This document shows, one piece after another, positions 14,405 through 22,108 of a stretch of 64,000 nt of DNA; position 1 is the stretch's first letter, and every line of letters starts with the position of its first letter. The notes under the pieces are model-generated. The model ran no database searches. It was not told where the DNA came from and worked only from the letters and a program-made list of their open reading frames with translations. The stretch lies in the NCBI RefSeq assembly GCF_045063725.1, contig NZ_CP173695.1; one strand, given 5' to 3'. The translations under genes and the position numbers were made by a program. The stretch is from Sellimonas catena (GTDB lineage: Bacteria; Bacillota; Clostridia; Lachnospirales; Lachnospiraceae).

Positions 14405-15598
14405 TTACCCGTTCAGCACACGGTTTAAGGACTCTGCCAGCGGCTCCATGGCATTTTTCATCTCCTGCACCGTGTTCGTCTGGGCTCCCGCTTCCACGAG
14501 AAGCATCTTCGGGACAAGCTGCATGTTATAGCGGTATCCTTTCAGATAGATATTTCTCGTAAATCCCGGATAATGCTCATCGGCGTCCAGTTTCATCTGA
14601 AGGGAGAACGCCAGGTTATCCTGTATATACGGATTGTTGAAATACTGGATATCTCCGTTTGCCCTCGTCCGGCACAGGCCGTTGAAGAACATGATTTTCG
14701 CCGTCTGCTTTCCATTCACTTCCGTCACCAGGTGGGTCGTTTCGGCAACTCCGTCTCTATGTAGGTCAATGACCACCTCGATGGATGGATTTTCAGCCAG
14801 AATCTTTTCCGCCGCGGCTCCGGAGAGCTCATAGGCTTCGCTTCGGTCCAGTTTCCCATTGATGATATCGTAGACACCCCGGTCGTGGATCGTCGGAATA
14901 TGGTAAGTATTGTTCAGAAGATCCGTCAGGTAATCTCCGATTCCCACGATGGAAGTCGAATCATCCCCCGGAACCGAATCTACAAACGTTTCCTGCGAGT
15001 GCGTGTGATAGATCAGAATTTTCGACCCGTTGTCCTTATTCTCAAACTTCATGTTTTTCGCAAGCAGCGTTTCCGCATTCAACTCTTCCGGGCTGGTCAT
15101 CGTCGTACTGTCAATCGTATAAAAATGACTGGTCAGATACTCATAGTCCTTCAGCTTCTCCCGGTCGATGGTCCCCTGAATCTGCGTTTCATGAGGTTTT
15201 TCCGTCGTGGTATCCTGATTCTGTTCAATCAGCTTTCCATTTTCATCTACCACGTTCTCATCTTCCGCCTCCTTTTTCAAAAGCATCTCATACGTTTCCG
15301 AGTCCTCGATTTCCGTCTCGCTTACTTCATTCGCTTTTACATAGTTTCCGAGGGGCGTCATCTGCATCGCCTGCCTGGCCACCCACTCACCGACCGTTCC
15401 TTCCGGCTGATCGTTCACCCGGACAAGGGCAGGGAAATACATTGCCTCCGCCCCTTTTTGAATAGTCCTCCCGATTTCTGCCCGGATAAACTCTGCCGAA
15501 CTTTCATAACCTCCCAGAATAATATATCCGCCAAGCACACTCACCACACCTCCGATCAGGAGATGCCTAAGGTGTATGTTTCCACTCAAATGCCTCAC
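14405..15598 (-). CDS. spoIIP: Stage II sporulation protein P
   Basis: A 397-residue SpoIIP, the amidase/endopeptidase that works with SpoIID and SpoIIM to thin septal peptidoglycan during engulfment. An N-terminal membrane anchor (about residues 10-32) is followed by a variable acidic/Thr-rich linker. The catalytic domain has ILIYHTHSQETF and VVIDLHRDG as likely zinc-binding histidine motifs, and LLVEAGAQTNT near the end. It lies 39 nt after gpr; the gpr-spoIIP pairing is standard in spore formers. Confidence 0.95.
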   Translation of the reverse strand: MRHLSGNIHLRHLLIGGVVSVLGGYIILGGYESSAEFIRAEIGRTIQKGAEAMYFPALVRVNDQPEGTVGEWVARQAMQMTPLGNYVKANEVSETEIEDSETYEMLLKKEAEDENVVDENGKLIEQNQDTTTEKPHETQIQGTIDREKLKDYEYLTSHFYTIDSTTMTSPEELNAETLLAKNMKFENKDNGSKILIYHTHSQETFVDSVPGDDSTSIVGIGDYLTDLLNNTYHIPTIHDRGVYDIINGKLDRSEAYELSGAAAEKILAENPSIEVVIDLHRDGVAETTHLVTEVNGKQTAKIMFFNGLCRTRANGDIQYFNNPYIQDNLAFSLQMKLDADEHYPGFTRNIYLKGYRYNMQLVPKMLLVEAGAQTNTVQEMKNAMEPLAESLNRVLNG

Positions 15599-15637
15599 TC
15601 TACTTTCTTACCATATCAGGATTTTCATGTCTTAACA

Positions 15638-16669
15638 CTATATGCCTTTTTCTTCGTGATTATGTGCCTGTCCTGTCATTTCGCCGCGCTCCTCATTCCT
15701 GGAGAATAACAGATTCAGGCCCTCCGATATGGTGAAGCTGATCCGCTTTACCGTATCATCGATGTCTTTTGGCGTGACAAACATACCGTTGAGATGAGGG
15801 GAAATCAGCTGTCTGACCAATTCATATTTCTCGGCCGCATGATACCCCTGCAGCACCACACCGACTCCCTTGAGCGCCTCGGAATGTTCCATCTCTTTCA
15901 TCAGGTTTTCCATCGCATCATTTACGATGGTAGCAGCGTCCACAACCGTTGGTACACCGATGGCAATCACCGGGATACCGATACTGTCTTCGGTAATGGC
16001 ATTGCGGTGGTTTCCGACGCCGGAGCCCGGACTGATCCCCGTATCCGCAATCTGGATTGTCCGGTTCAGACGTTTGGAATTTCTGGCCGCCAGCGCGTCC
16101 ACCACAAGGATCACGTCCGGCTTCGTCTCCTCCACAACACCGCGGACGATTTCCGCCGTCTCCATGCCGGTCTGCGCCATCACCCCCGGAACAAGAGCGC
16201 TCACCAGCGTCACCTCGTCTTCTCCCATTGCGTACTTTCCATATTCCCGAACAATGTGCCTCGTAATATTCAGATTGTCCGCCACATGAGGCCCCAGTGC
16301 GTCCGGCGTCACCTCCCGATTACCCAGTCCCACCATCAAAATAGAGAGATCCTCGTTCGTTCCTGTCTTTTTCCACTTTCCCTCCAGAAGTTTCTCCACA
16401 CACTCCGCAATCTTCACAGAGACTTCCCTGTGATACCCCTCATCAGGTACGGCAAGATTCGGTGCCTCCATCGTAATATATGTTCCAACAGGCTTTCCCA
16501 TCGTCTTTGCTCCGTTCTCTGTCTTGATCTTCACCGTCGTCGTCCTGATTTCCCTTTCCTCGTCATACTCTTCTTCCAGAACGACGCCCTGGACCTCCAC
16601 ATTTTCTTCTTCAAATCGCTCTTTCTCCTCCAAAGCCAGATCGGTCCGGATACTATACTTCTCAACCAT
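15638..16669 (-). CDS. gpr: Germination protease
   Basis: A 343-residue GPR (peptidase family A25), which degrades small acid-soluble spore proteins during germination. It begins IRTDLALEEKERF, the region processed during zymogen activation. It also contains SILMVGLGNREVTPDALGP, LVPGVMAQTGMETAEI and VVDALAARNSKRLNRTIQI, all typical of the family. RBS: GAGGTTTTATC before ATG. Expected to be made in the forespore. I do not see a convincing sigma-F/G promoter. Confidence 0.95.
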   Translation of the reverse strand: MVEKYSIRTDLALEEKERFEEENVEVQGVVLEEEYDEEREIRTTTVKIKTENGAKTMGKPVGTYITMEAPNLAVPDEGYHREVSVKIAECVEKLLEGKWKKTGTNEDLSILMVGLGNREVTPDALGPHVADNLNITRHIVREYGKYAMGEDEVTLVSALVPGVMAQTGMETAEIVRGVVEETKPDVILVVDALAARNSKRLNRTIQIADTGISPGSGVGNHRNAITEDSIGIPVIAIGVPTVVDAATIVNDAMENLMKEMEHSEALKGVGVVLQGYHAAEKYELVRQLISPHLNGMFVTPKDIDDTVKRISFTISEGLNLLFSRNEERGEMTGQAHNHEEKGI

Positions 16670-16730
16670 GATAAAACCTCGCTTTTTTTCATTTAAACAC
16701 TAGTTTCTCAAAAAAAAGCCGAAATATGTA

Positions 16731-16759
16731 TTGACAGAAATTATTTATTGACATACAAT
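16731..16759 (+). promoter_or_regulatory. Promoter of rpsT
   Basis: TTGACA (16731-16736) and TACAAT (16754-16759), spacer 17 bp, with an 80-nt leader before rpsT. Confidence 0.88.
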
Positions 16760-16844
16760 AAATGAGTATGCTTCGTCAGATCGTTCCGTGTCCGGCTCTG
16801 ACGATGAACAAGAAATGAATTTACCAGAGTTGGAGGTGTAGGTC

Positions 16845-17108
16845 ATGGCTAACATTAAATCCGCAAAGAAAAGAATTTTAGTTGCTGAGACAAGAACTGC
16901 AAGAAATAAGGCGATCAAATCTAAAGTGAAAACTTGCGTGAAGAAAGTTGAGACAGCTGTTGCTAACAAAGACGCTGCTGCTGCAAAAGAAGCACTCAGC
17001 GTAGCAATCTCTGAGATCAACAAGGCTGGAAGCAAAGGTGTTTACCACAAAAACACTTGCGCAAGAAAAGTTTCCCGCCTTACAAAAGCTGTAAACTCTA
17101 TCGCTTAA
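16845..17108 (+). CDS. rpsT: 30S ribosomal protein S20
   Basis: An 87-residue S20 starting MANIKSAKKRILVAETR, rich in Lys and Ala, helical, and binding 16S rRNA. GGAGGTG lies 7 nt before the ATG. It has its own strong promoter and terminator and is one of the few plus-strand genes. Divergent from gpr. Confidence 0.97.
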   Translation: MANIKSAKKRILVAETRTARNKAIKSKVKTCVKKVETAVANKDAAAAKEALSVAISEINKAGSKGVYHKNTCARKVSRLTKAVNSIA

Positions 17109-17126
17109 TTTATAGAAACAAAAAGC

Positions 17127-17165
17127 AAAAGACATCCTGAAACCGTCAGAGGATGTCTTTTTTAT
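17127..17165 (+). terminator. Terminator of rpsT
   Basis: A 12-bp stem AAAAGACATCCT/AGGATGTCTTTT with an 11-nt loop, followed by T residues. Confidence 0.9.
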
Positions 17166-17202
17166 TTGTTGTTTCTCTTTGCTCAAAGGTATCTCTGTTT
17201 TT

Positions 17203-17466
17203 TTATTCTGCCGGAACATCTCTGATCACATTGCAGTCTCGGATCAGGATGCCAAGCGTCACTGCCAGCAGCACGCCTCCTGCCAGTAACACAAGACTTA
17301 ACATCCAGGCATACGAAGCCTAATCTCCCGTCTGCCGGTAGAGCTCTTCCAATCCCCGTATCAGACACACAAGTCCCACCAGAGTTCCAATTTCGATTTC
17401 ATAAATCCGGATACTGACCAGAAGCAGAAGAGTCCCTGCCATGATCTCATACTTCCACTTTTTCAT
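17203..17466 (-). pseudogene. Small membrane protein split by an in-frame amber codon
   Basis: ATG 17466 follows GAGGGAG and opens a frame of 48 residues (MKKWKYEIMAGTLLLLVSIR...) that ends at TAG 17322-17320. The same frame continues for 38 more codons (ASYAWMLSLVLLAGGVLLAV...) to TAA at 17203. Both halves are hydrophobic and membrane-like, and the total of 87 codons suggests one small membrane protein broken by a nonsense mutation. It could also be a real 48-residue protein with decaying sequence after it. I do not recognise the family. Confidence 0.6.
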
Positions 17467-17523
17467 CTATTTCACTCCCTCTTTTCTTTCATTGTATCAT
17501 ATAGTCTTTATCATGTGAAACAG

Positions 17524-17567
17524 CAAAAAGAAAGCCGATACCGGGAAACATATGTCCCAATACCGAC
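17524..17567 (-). terminator. Terminator of ilvC
   Basis: In transcript sense GTCGGTATTGGGA pairs with TCCCGGTATCGGC (13 bp with several G-U pairs, 8-nt loop), followed by TTTCTTTTT. Confidence 0.8.
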
Positions 17568-17600
17568 TCTCTCCATATAGCATTATTCGTGCATCAAAAA

Positions 17601-18617
17601 TTAGTTGTTGATCAGTTTGTCGTCTTCAGCCCAGCTGTAGAGTTTTCTTAATTCTGCTCCAACTACTTCTGACTCATGCTGAGCGCCTTTTGCTCTCATA
17701 GCGTGGAAGTGCGGTGCACCGATCTTGTTTTCTAACAGCCAGTCTTTTGCGAATGTTCCGTCCTGGATGTCTGAGAGGATCTTCTTCATTGCTTTCTTTG
17801 TATCTTCTGTGATGATCTTTGGTCCTGTGATGTAATCACCGTATTCTGCTGTATTGGAGATAGAGTATCTCATTCCTGCGAAACCGCTCTGATAGATCAG
17901 GTCAACGATCAGTTTCATCTCATGGATACATTCAAAGTATGCATTTTCTGCCGGATATCCTGCTTCAACAAGAGTTTCAAATCCAGCCTGCATCAGTGCA
18001 GATACACCGCCGCAGAGAACTGCCTGCTCACCGAAAAGGTCTGTCTCTGTCTCAATCTGGAATGTACTTGTCAGAAGACCTGCTCTTGCACATCCGATTG
18101 CTGCACCATAGGCAAGTGCCAGATCCAGTGCTCTTCCGGATGCATCCTGCTCTACACATACGAGAGCCGGAACGCCCTGTCCGTCTACATATGTACTTCT
18201 TACTGTATGTCCAGGCGCTTTCGGAGCAATCATAGTTACGTCCACGCCTGCCGGTGGTTTGATCTGTCCAAAGTGGATTGCGAATCCATGAGCGAACATC
18301 AGCATCTTACCTTCTGTCAGATTTGGCTCGATGTCTTTTTTGTACATGTCGGCCTGTAACTCGTCGTTGATCAGGATCATGATAATATCAGCCCATTTTG
18401 CAGCCTCCTGGTTTGTCATGACTTTGAGTCCCTGTGCCTCTGCTTTTGCTTTGGACCTGCTTCCTTCGTAAAGTCCGACTACAACATCACATCCGGATTC
18501 TTTTAAGTTCAGGGCATGTGCATGTCCCTGGCTTCCATATCCGATGATGGCAATCTTTTTTCCCTCCAGCAATGCTAAATTACAGTCTTCCTGATAATAG
18601 ATTTTTGGTTTGTTCAT
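17601..18617 (-). CDS. ilvC: Ketol-acid reductoisomerase (class I)
   Basis: A 338-residue IlvC that converts 2-acetolactate or 2-aceto-2-hydroxybutyrate to the dihydroxy acids of valine and isoleucine synthesis. The Rossmann motif is GYGSQGHAHALNLKESG with an EGSRS loop that suits NADPH. The magnesium-binding acidic residues lie in TDLFGEQAVLCGG and in the knotted C-terminal domain with YFECIHEMKLIVDL and YSISNTAEYGD. Normal class I length. 62 nt downstream of ilvN. Confidence 0.97.
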   Translation of the reverse strand: MNKPKIYYQEDCNLALLEGKKIAIIGYGSQGHAHALNLKESGCDVVVGLYEGSRSKAKAEAQGLKVMTNQEAAKWADIIMILINDELQADMYKKDIEPNLTEGKMLMFAHGFAIHFGQIKPPAGVDVTMIAPKAPGHTVRSTYVDGQGVPALVCVEQDASGRALDLALAYGAAIGCARAGLLTSTFQIETETDLFGEQAVLCGGVSALMQAGFETLVEAGYPAENAYFECIHEMKLIVDLIYQSGFAGMRYSISNTAEYGDYITGPKIITEDTKKAMKKILSDIQDGTFAKDWLLENKIGAPHFHAMRAKGAQHESEVVGAELRKLYSWAEDDKLINN

Positions 18618-18679
18618 TGTTACTCTACCTCCTGATTTTCTGATATAATCGTCAAAGGGATCATCCCTTCAGCTGCTGA

Positions 18680-19219
18680 TTAGTCCAGACCGTTTTCCTC
18701 GGCCCGTTTTCTCAGAATCTCCTCTGCATCCGCAATATCTTTATTTCCTCTGGAAAGTCCGGTGATTCCGGTCCGCGCAAGTTCTAGAATCTCGTAGCCG
18801 TCAAGCAGATTCAAAAACGCGTCCAGTTTAGACTGTGCTCCGGTAAGCTCTATAATCAGAGATTCTTTCTCCACATCGATGATCTTCGCACGGAACACAT
18901 CCGCGATCGCGATAATACCCGGCCGAAGCGTCGCATCTGCCTTGATCTTTACAAGAATAAGCTCTCTGTAAACCGCTTCCTCATCATTGAGAAGCTTAAT
19001 CTCCAGTACATCTTCCAGCTTCCGAACTTGCTTTTCGATCTGAGAGAGAATCCTCTCATCCCCGCTTGCCACAACCGTGATCCTTGTAAAACGCGGATCC
19101 GCTGTCACACCTGCCGTAATGCTGTCAATACTGAACCCTCTTCTGCTGAAAAGTCCTGCAATACGGCTCAGCACTCCCGGTGTATTATCCACCAATAAAG
19201 AATAAACCTGCTTTCTCAT
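18680..19219 (-). CDS. ilvN: Acetolactate synthase regulatory (small) subunit
   Basis: A 179-residue ACT-domain protein (often called IlvN or IlvH) that gives valine feedback to the catalytic subunit. It begins VYSLLVDNTPGVLSRIAGLFSRRGFSID, the conserved ACT effector site, and has a C-terminal half conserved in long small subunits. ATG 19219 follows AGAGGTAGG. No catalytic subunit (ilvB) is present nearby, so it must be supplied from elsewhere. Likely cotranscribed with ilvC. Confidence 0.93.
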   Translation of the reverse strand: MRKQVYSLLVDNTPGVLSRIAGLFSRRGFSIDSITAGVTADPRFTRITVVASGDERILSQIEKQVRKLEDVLEIKLLNDEEAVYRELILVKIKADATLRPGIIAIADVFRAKIIDVEKESLIIELTGAQSKLDAFLNLLDGYEILELARTGITGLSRGNKDIADAEEILRKRAEENGLD

Positions 19220-19270
19220 ACAACCTACCTCTACTTTCTTTTCTAAAAACAGAGTGCGTTCTGTTTTTTT

Positions 19271-19299
19271 ATTGTAACAATGAATCATCCTTTTGTCAA
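19271..19299 (-). promoter_or_regulatory. Promoter of ilvN-ilvC
   Basis: Consensus TTGACA (19299-19294) and TACAAT (19276-19271), 17-bp spacer. Near the start site, AAAACAGA/TCTGTTTT can form a short hairpin; no T-box motif is seen. Confidence 0.9.
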
Positions 19300-19332
19300 G
19301 TAAAGCATTAAATCTTTTTTCTTTTCTGTTTC

Positions 19333-21117
19333 TTACTGTGCGTTCTGTTCTGCAATCCGCTCGGCCAGATCGTTGAGATAGACCCACCGTTCCATTTTTT
19401 CTTCCAGTTCTTTTTCTGTTTTATCTTTTTCCCGGGTCAATTCTGTCAGTTTCATAGAATTGGTGGCATTCGCCATCATATCCTGATCCAGTTTTTCAAG
19501 CTTTGCTTCCAGAGATGATATTTCATCATCAATCCCCTCATACTCTTTCTGCTCTTTGTAAGTAAATTTCAGTTTTGCCTGACGGGGCTTCTTCCAGTCT
19601 CCCGCTTCGTTTTTCCTTGATTTCTCCGCCTCTTCCGTCTCTTTTCTCTGTTCACCTCTGGCATTCAGATAATCGGTGTATCCTCCTTCGTACTGTGTTA
19701 CACCCCCGTTTCCGTCCAGTTCGAAAATCCGGTCCACAACATTATCGAGGAAATAGCGGTCATGGGATACGGCCACGACAATCCCCTCAAAAGAATTCAG
19801 ATAATCTTCCAGAATGGTCACCGTTGCAATATCCAGATCATTGGACGGTTCATCAAGCAGAAGGACATTCGCTCCCTGCATCAGAACACTCAGAAGATAA
19901 AGGCGGCGTTTTTCTCCTCCGGACAGTTTTTCCACCGGCGTGTACTGCATCTCCGGCGTGAAAAGGAATCGCTCCAGCATTGCCGATGCGCTGATCTTTC
20001 CTTCTTCCGTCTGGACATATTCTCCGAAGTCCTTGATATAATCGATCACCCGGACACTGTTATCCATATCCGGCACTTCCTGAGCGAAATAACCGATCCG
20101 GATCGTCTCCCCGATTTCAATCTCTCCCTCATCCGGAGCAATCTGCCCCGCCATCATTTTCAGCAGTGTGGACTTTCCGCAGCCGTTCGGTCCGATAATG
20201 CCAAGCCTCTGGTCTCTCAGAACAATATAGTCCAACCCCCGGATCAGGTTCCTCTCCCCATATCCTTTTGAAATATGGTGAAGTTCGATGGTTTTCTTTC
20301 CCATCCTGGTACTGATCTTTGCAACATCCACACTCTTTTCCGCCTCCGGCACTTTTCCGTTTTTCAGTGCCTCCAGCCGTTCCAGTCTCGCTCTCTGCTT
20401 TGTACTTCTTGCACGGCATCCCCGCTTTGCCCATTCCAGCTCCATACGGAGCACACTTTTACGCTTTCTCTCAGATGCAAGTTCCATCTCTTCTCTTTGG
20501 GCTTTCAGTTCCAGAAATCCGGAATAACCGGCCTCATATCCATAGATTTTTCCATTATCCACTTCCAGAATCCGGTTCGTCACACGGTCCAGAAAATAAC
20601 GGTCATGGGTTACCATCAGTACAACACCCCGGTAATTTCTCAGGTAGTCTTCCAGCCAGATAATCATTCCCTCATCCAGATGGTTGGTCGGCTCGTCCAG
20701 AAGCAGAATATCCACATCTTCGGCCAGCACTTTCGCCAGCGCCACCTTTCGCCTCTGTCCGCCGGAAAGGTCTGCCATCTTTGCCGTATAGTCCAGAATT
20801 CCAAGCTTCGTCAGATTGCTCTGCACCTTCCAGTCCGTATCCGGATTTCCGTCCAGTGCATATCCGGCAATATCCGAATCCGCGCAAAACACCGGATTCT
20901 GCAGAAGATAGGCAGCCTTTTTCCCATTCTGCCGGATAATCTGTCCTTCATCCGGCTCCTCCTCTCCGGCAATCATCTTCAGAAGGGTGGATTTTCCGGT
21001 ACCGTTAATTCCGACAATCCCTATTTTGTCTCCTTCCTGTACCCCAAAAGAGGCATCTTCAAAAAGAAACTTATCGCCAAATCGTTTTGTAATGTGTTCT
21101 ATATTTATGATATTCAT
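19333..21117 (-). CDS. ABC-F family ATPase, Uup-like
   Basis: A 594-residue soluble protein with two ABC domains and no membrane helices, so an ABC-F ribosome-associated ATPase. Walker A motifs are GINGTGKST and GPNGCGKST, signatures are LSGGQRRK and LSGGEKRR, and Walker B motifs are LLLDEPTNHLD and LLLDEPSNDLD. The interdomain linker is basic. The C-terminus has a coiled coil (about 520-590) as in Uup/YfmR. Start at MNIINIEHITKRFG with AGGAG upstream. Housekeeping translation function is more likely than antibiotic resistance, but sequence alone does not decide this. Confidence 0.9.
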   Translation of the reverse strand: MNIINIEHITKRFGDKFLFEDASFGVQEGDKIGIVGINGTGKSTLLKMIAGEEEPDEGQIIRQNGKKAAYLLQNPVFCADSDIAGYALDGNPDTDWKVQSNLTKLGILDYTAKMADLSGGQRRKVALAKVLAEDVDILLLDEPTNHLDEGMIIWLEDYLRNYRGVVLMVTHDRYFLDRVTNRILEVDNGKIYGYEAGYSGFLELKAQREEMELASERKRKSVLRMELEWAKRGCRARSTKQRARLERLEALKNGKVPEAEKSVDVAKISTRMGKKTIELHHISKGYGERNLIRGLDYIVLRDQRLGIIGPNGCGKSTLLKMMAGQIAPDEGEIEIGETIRIGYFAQEVPDMDNSVRVIDYIKDFGEYVQTEEGKISASAMLERFLFTPEMQYTPVEKLSGGEKRRLYLLSVLMQGANVLLLDEPSNDLDIATVTILEDYLNSFEGIVVAVSHDRYFLDNVVDRIFELDGNGGVTQYEGGYTDYLNARGEQRKETEEAEKSRKNEAGDWKKPRQAKLKFTYKEQKEYEGIDDEISSLEAKLEKLDQDMMANATNSMKLTELTREKDKTEKELEEKMERWVYLNDLAERIAEQNAQ

Positions 21118-21178
21118 CTCTTTGCTGCTCCTGTCTTCTTCGATTTCATTCTTTCTGTATCCGATCATACTACCAGAT

Positions 21179-21207
21179 ATGATAAGGGATTTTTCCATTT
21201 GCGTCAA
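21179..21207 (-). promoter_or_regulatory. Promoter of the ABC-F gene
   Basis: TTGACG (21207-21202) and TATCAT (21184-21179) with 17 bp between. Confidence 0.75.
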
Positions 21208-21212
21208 TGCAC

Positions 21213-21249
21213 GGAAAAAGACTGCTGTTGAAATCGCACAGCAGTCTTT
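21213..21249 (-). terminator. Terminator of the sirtuin gene
   Basis: A 12-bp stem AAAGACTGCTGT/ACAGCAGTCTTT with a 9-nt loop followed by TT on the minus strand, just after the sirtuin stop. Confidence 0.85.
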
Positions 21250-21254
21250 ATTCT

Positions 21255-21989
21255 TTAATAGCCAAGTTTGGGAAGAATATTTTTCGGTTCATCATAAATC
21301 AGCAGATCTGCTTTTTCATCCATCAGCGTCTCTTCATTGTGAATCAAAACGATCTTGCTTCCCTCAAAGCATTTAATATAGTTATGGAATACTTCCGAAC
21401 TAAGCGACGTGCCCAGCAGAAGCAGTACATCACTCTTTTCAATCTCTTCCAGTGTTCTGGAAAGCTTTTCGCTGTCAAGCATCTCTCCAAAAAACGACAC
21501 ATCCGGACGGATCACGCCTCCGCACACTTCACAGTACGGAACTTTCTTTGCCTGTCTGATATAATCAACAGAATATGTTTTTCCGCATCTCTGGCAATGA
21601 TTGTGATAAATACTTCCATGAAGATTGATCACGTTTTTACATCCGCTCCGTTCACTTAACTCATAGATATTGCTTGAAATAATACATTTCAGCTTTCCTG
21701 CCCGCTCCATTGCCGCAAGAGCATAGGTAGATGCCGACGGCTCCAGATCTGCAAGAATCTCGTGTTTATAAAAATCGTAAAACATTTCTGTCCGTGTATT
21801 AAAAAAGGCGTCCGTGTAAAGGTATTCCGGAGATCGTCCGTACCTTTCCTCAATCCGGTAAGCACGTTCCTGCTCCTTGAGCGGATAAATTCCGCACTCT
21901 TCCATCATCCCGGAACCGCATAATGCGACAATATACTGTCCTCTGTCGATAATCTCCCTCAATGTGTCCAGCTTGTTTAACTCCTGCAT
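21255..21989 (-). CDS. Divergent Sir2-family protein
   Basis: A 244-residue sirtuin-fold protein. Recognisable parts are LHGS with the catalytic histidine, a four-cysteine zinc site (CQRC ... CEVC), RPDVSFFGE, and the NAD-binding LLLLGTSLSSEVF. Two canonical motifs are changed: the N-terminal GAGxSxxSGIP is CGSGMMEECGIYPL, and TQNID is SSNIY. Deacylase activity is therefore uncertain; it could be ADP-ribosylating, NAD-binding or inactive. Start chosen at MQELNKLDTL behind AGGAGAGG. It is a single gene with its own promoter and terminator. Confidence 0.85.
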   Translation of the reverse strand: MQELNKLDTLREIIDRGQYIVALCGSGMMEECGIYPLKEQERAYRIEERYGRSPEYLYTDAFFNTRTEMFYDFYKHEILADLEPSASTYALAAMERAGKLKCIISSNIYELSERSGCKNVINLHGSIYHNHCQRCGKTYSVDYIRQAKKVPYCEVCGGVIRPDVSFFGEMLDSEKLSRTLEEIEKSDVLLLLGTSLSSEVFHNYIKCFEGSKIVLIHNEETLMDEKADLLIYDEPKNILPKLGY

Positions 21990-22046
21990 GGCAATCCTCT
22001 CCTTTTGGACTCTGCCCTTTTTCAAGGGCCGAAACCCTTTTTATTT

Positions 22047-22075
22047 ATTATACTATGCAGGTTTTCCGTGTACAA
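22047..22075 (-). promoter_or_regulatory. Promoter of the sirtuin gene
   Basis: TTGTAC (22075-22070) and TATAAT (22052-22047), 17-bp spacer, about 60 nt before the start. Confidence 0.85.
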
Positions 22076-22108
22076 GGGACATCTTTTGTGTTGTGTTATA
22101 TTTTTTAT

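Noticed and set aside
13308..14531. Plus-strand open frame of about 400 codons opposite parE
   Set aside because: It is the antisense shadow of a conserved topoisomerase gene, with no family motifs and no ribosome site.
16670..16730. Sigma-F/G promoter for gpr
   Set aside because: No spaced -35/-10 pair matching the forespore consensus could be found.
19230..19262. Attenuator or leader peptide before ilvN
   Set aside because: Only a short AAAACAGA/TCTGTTTT hairpin is present; no run of branched-chain codons and no T-box.
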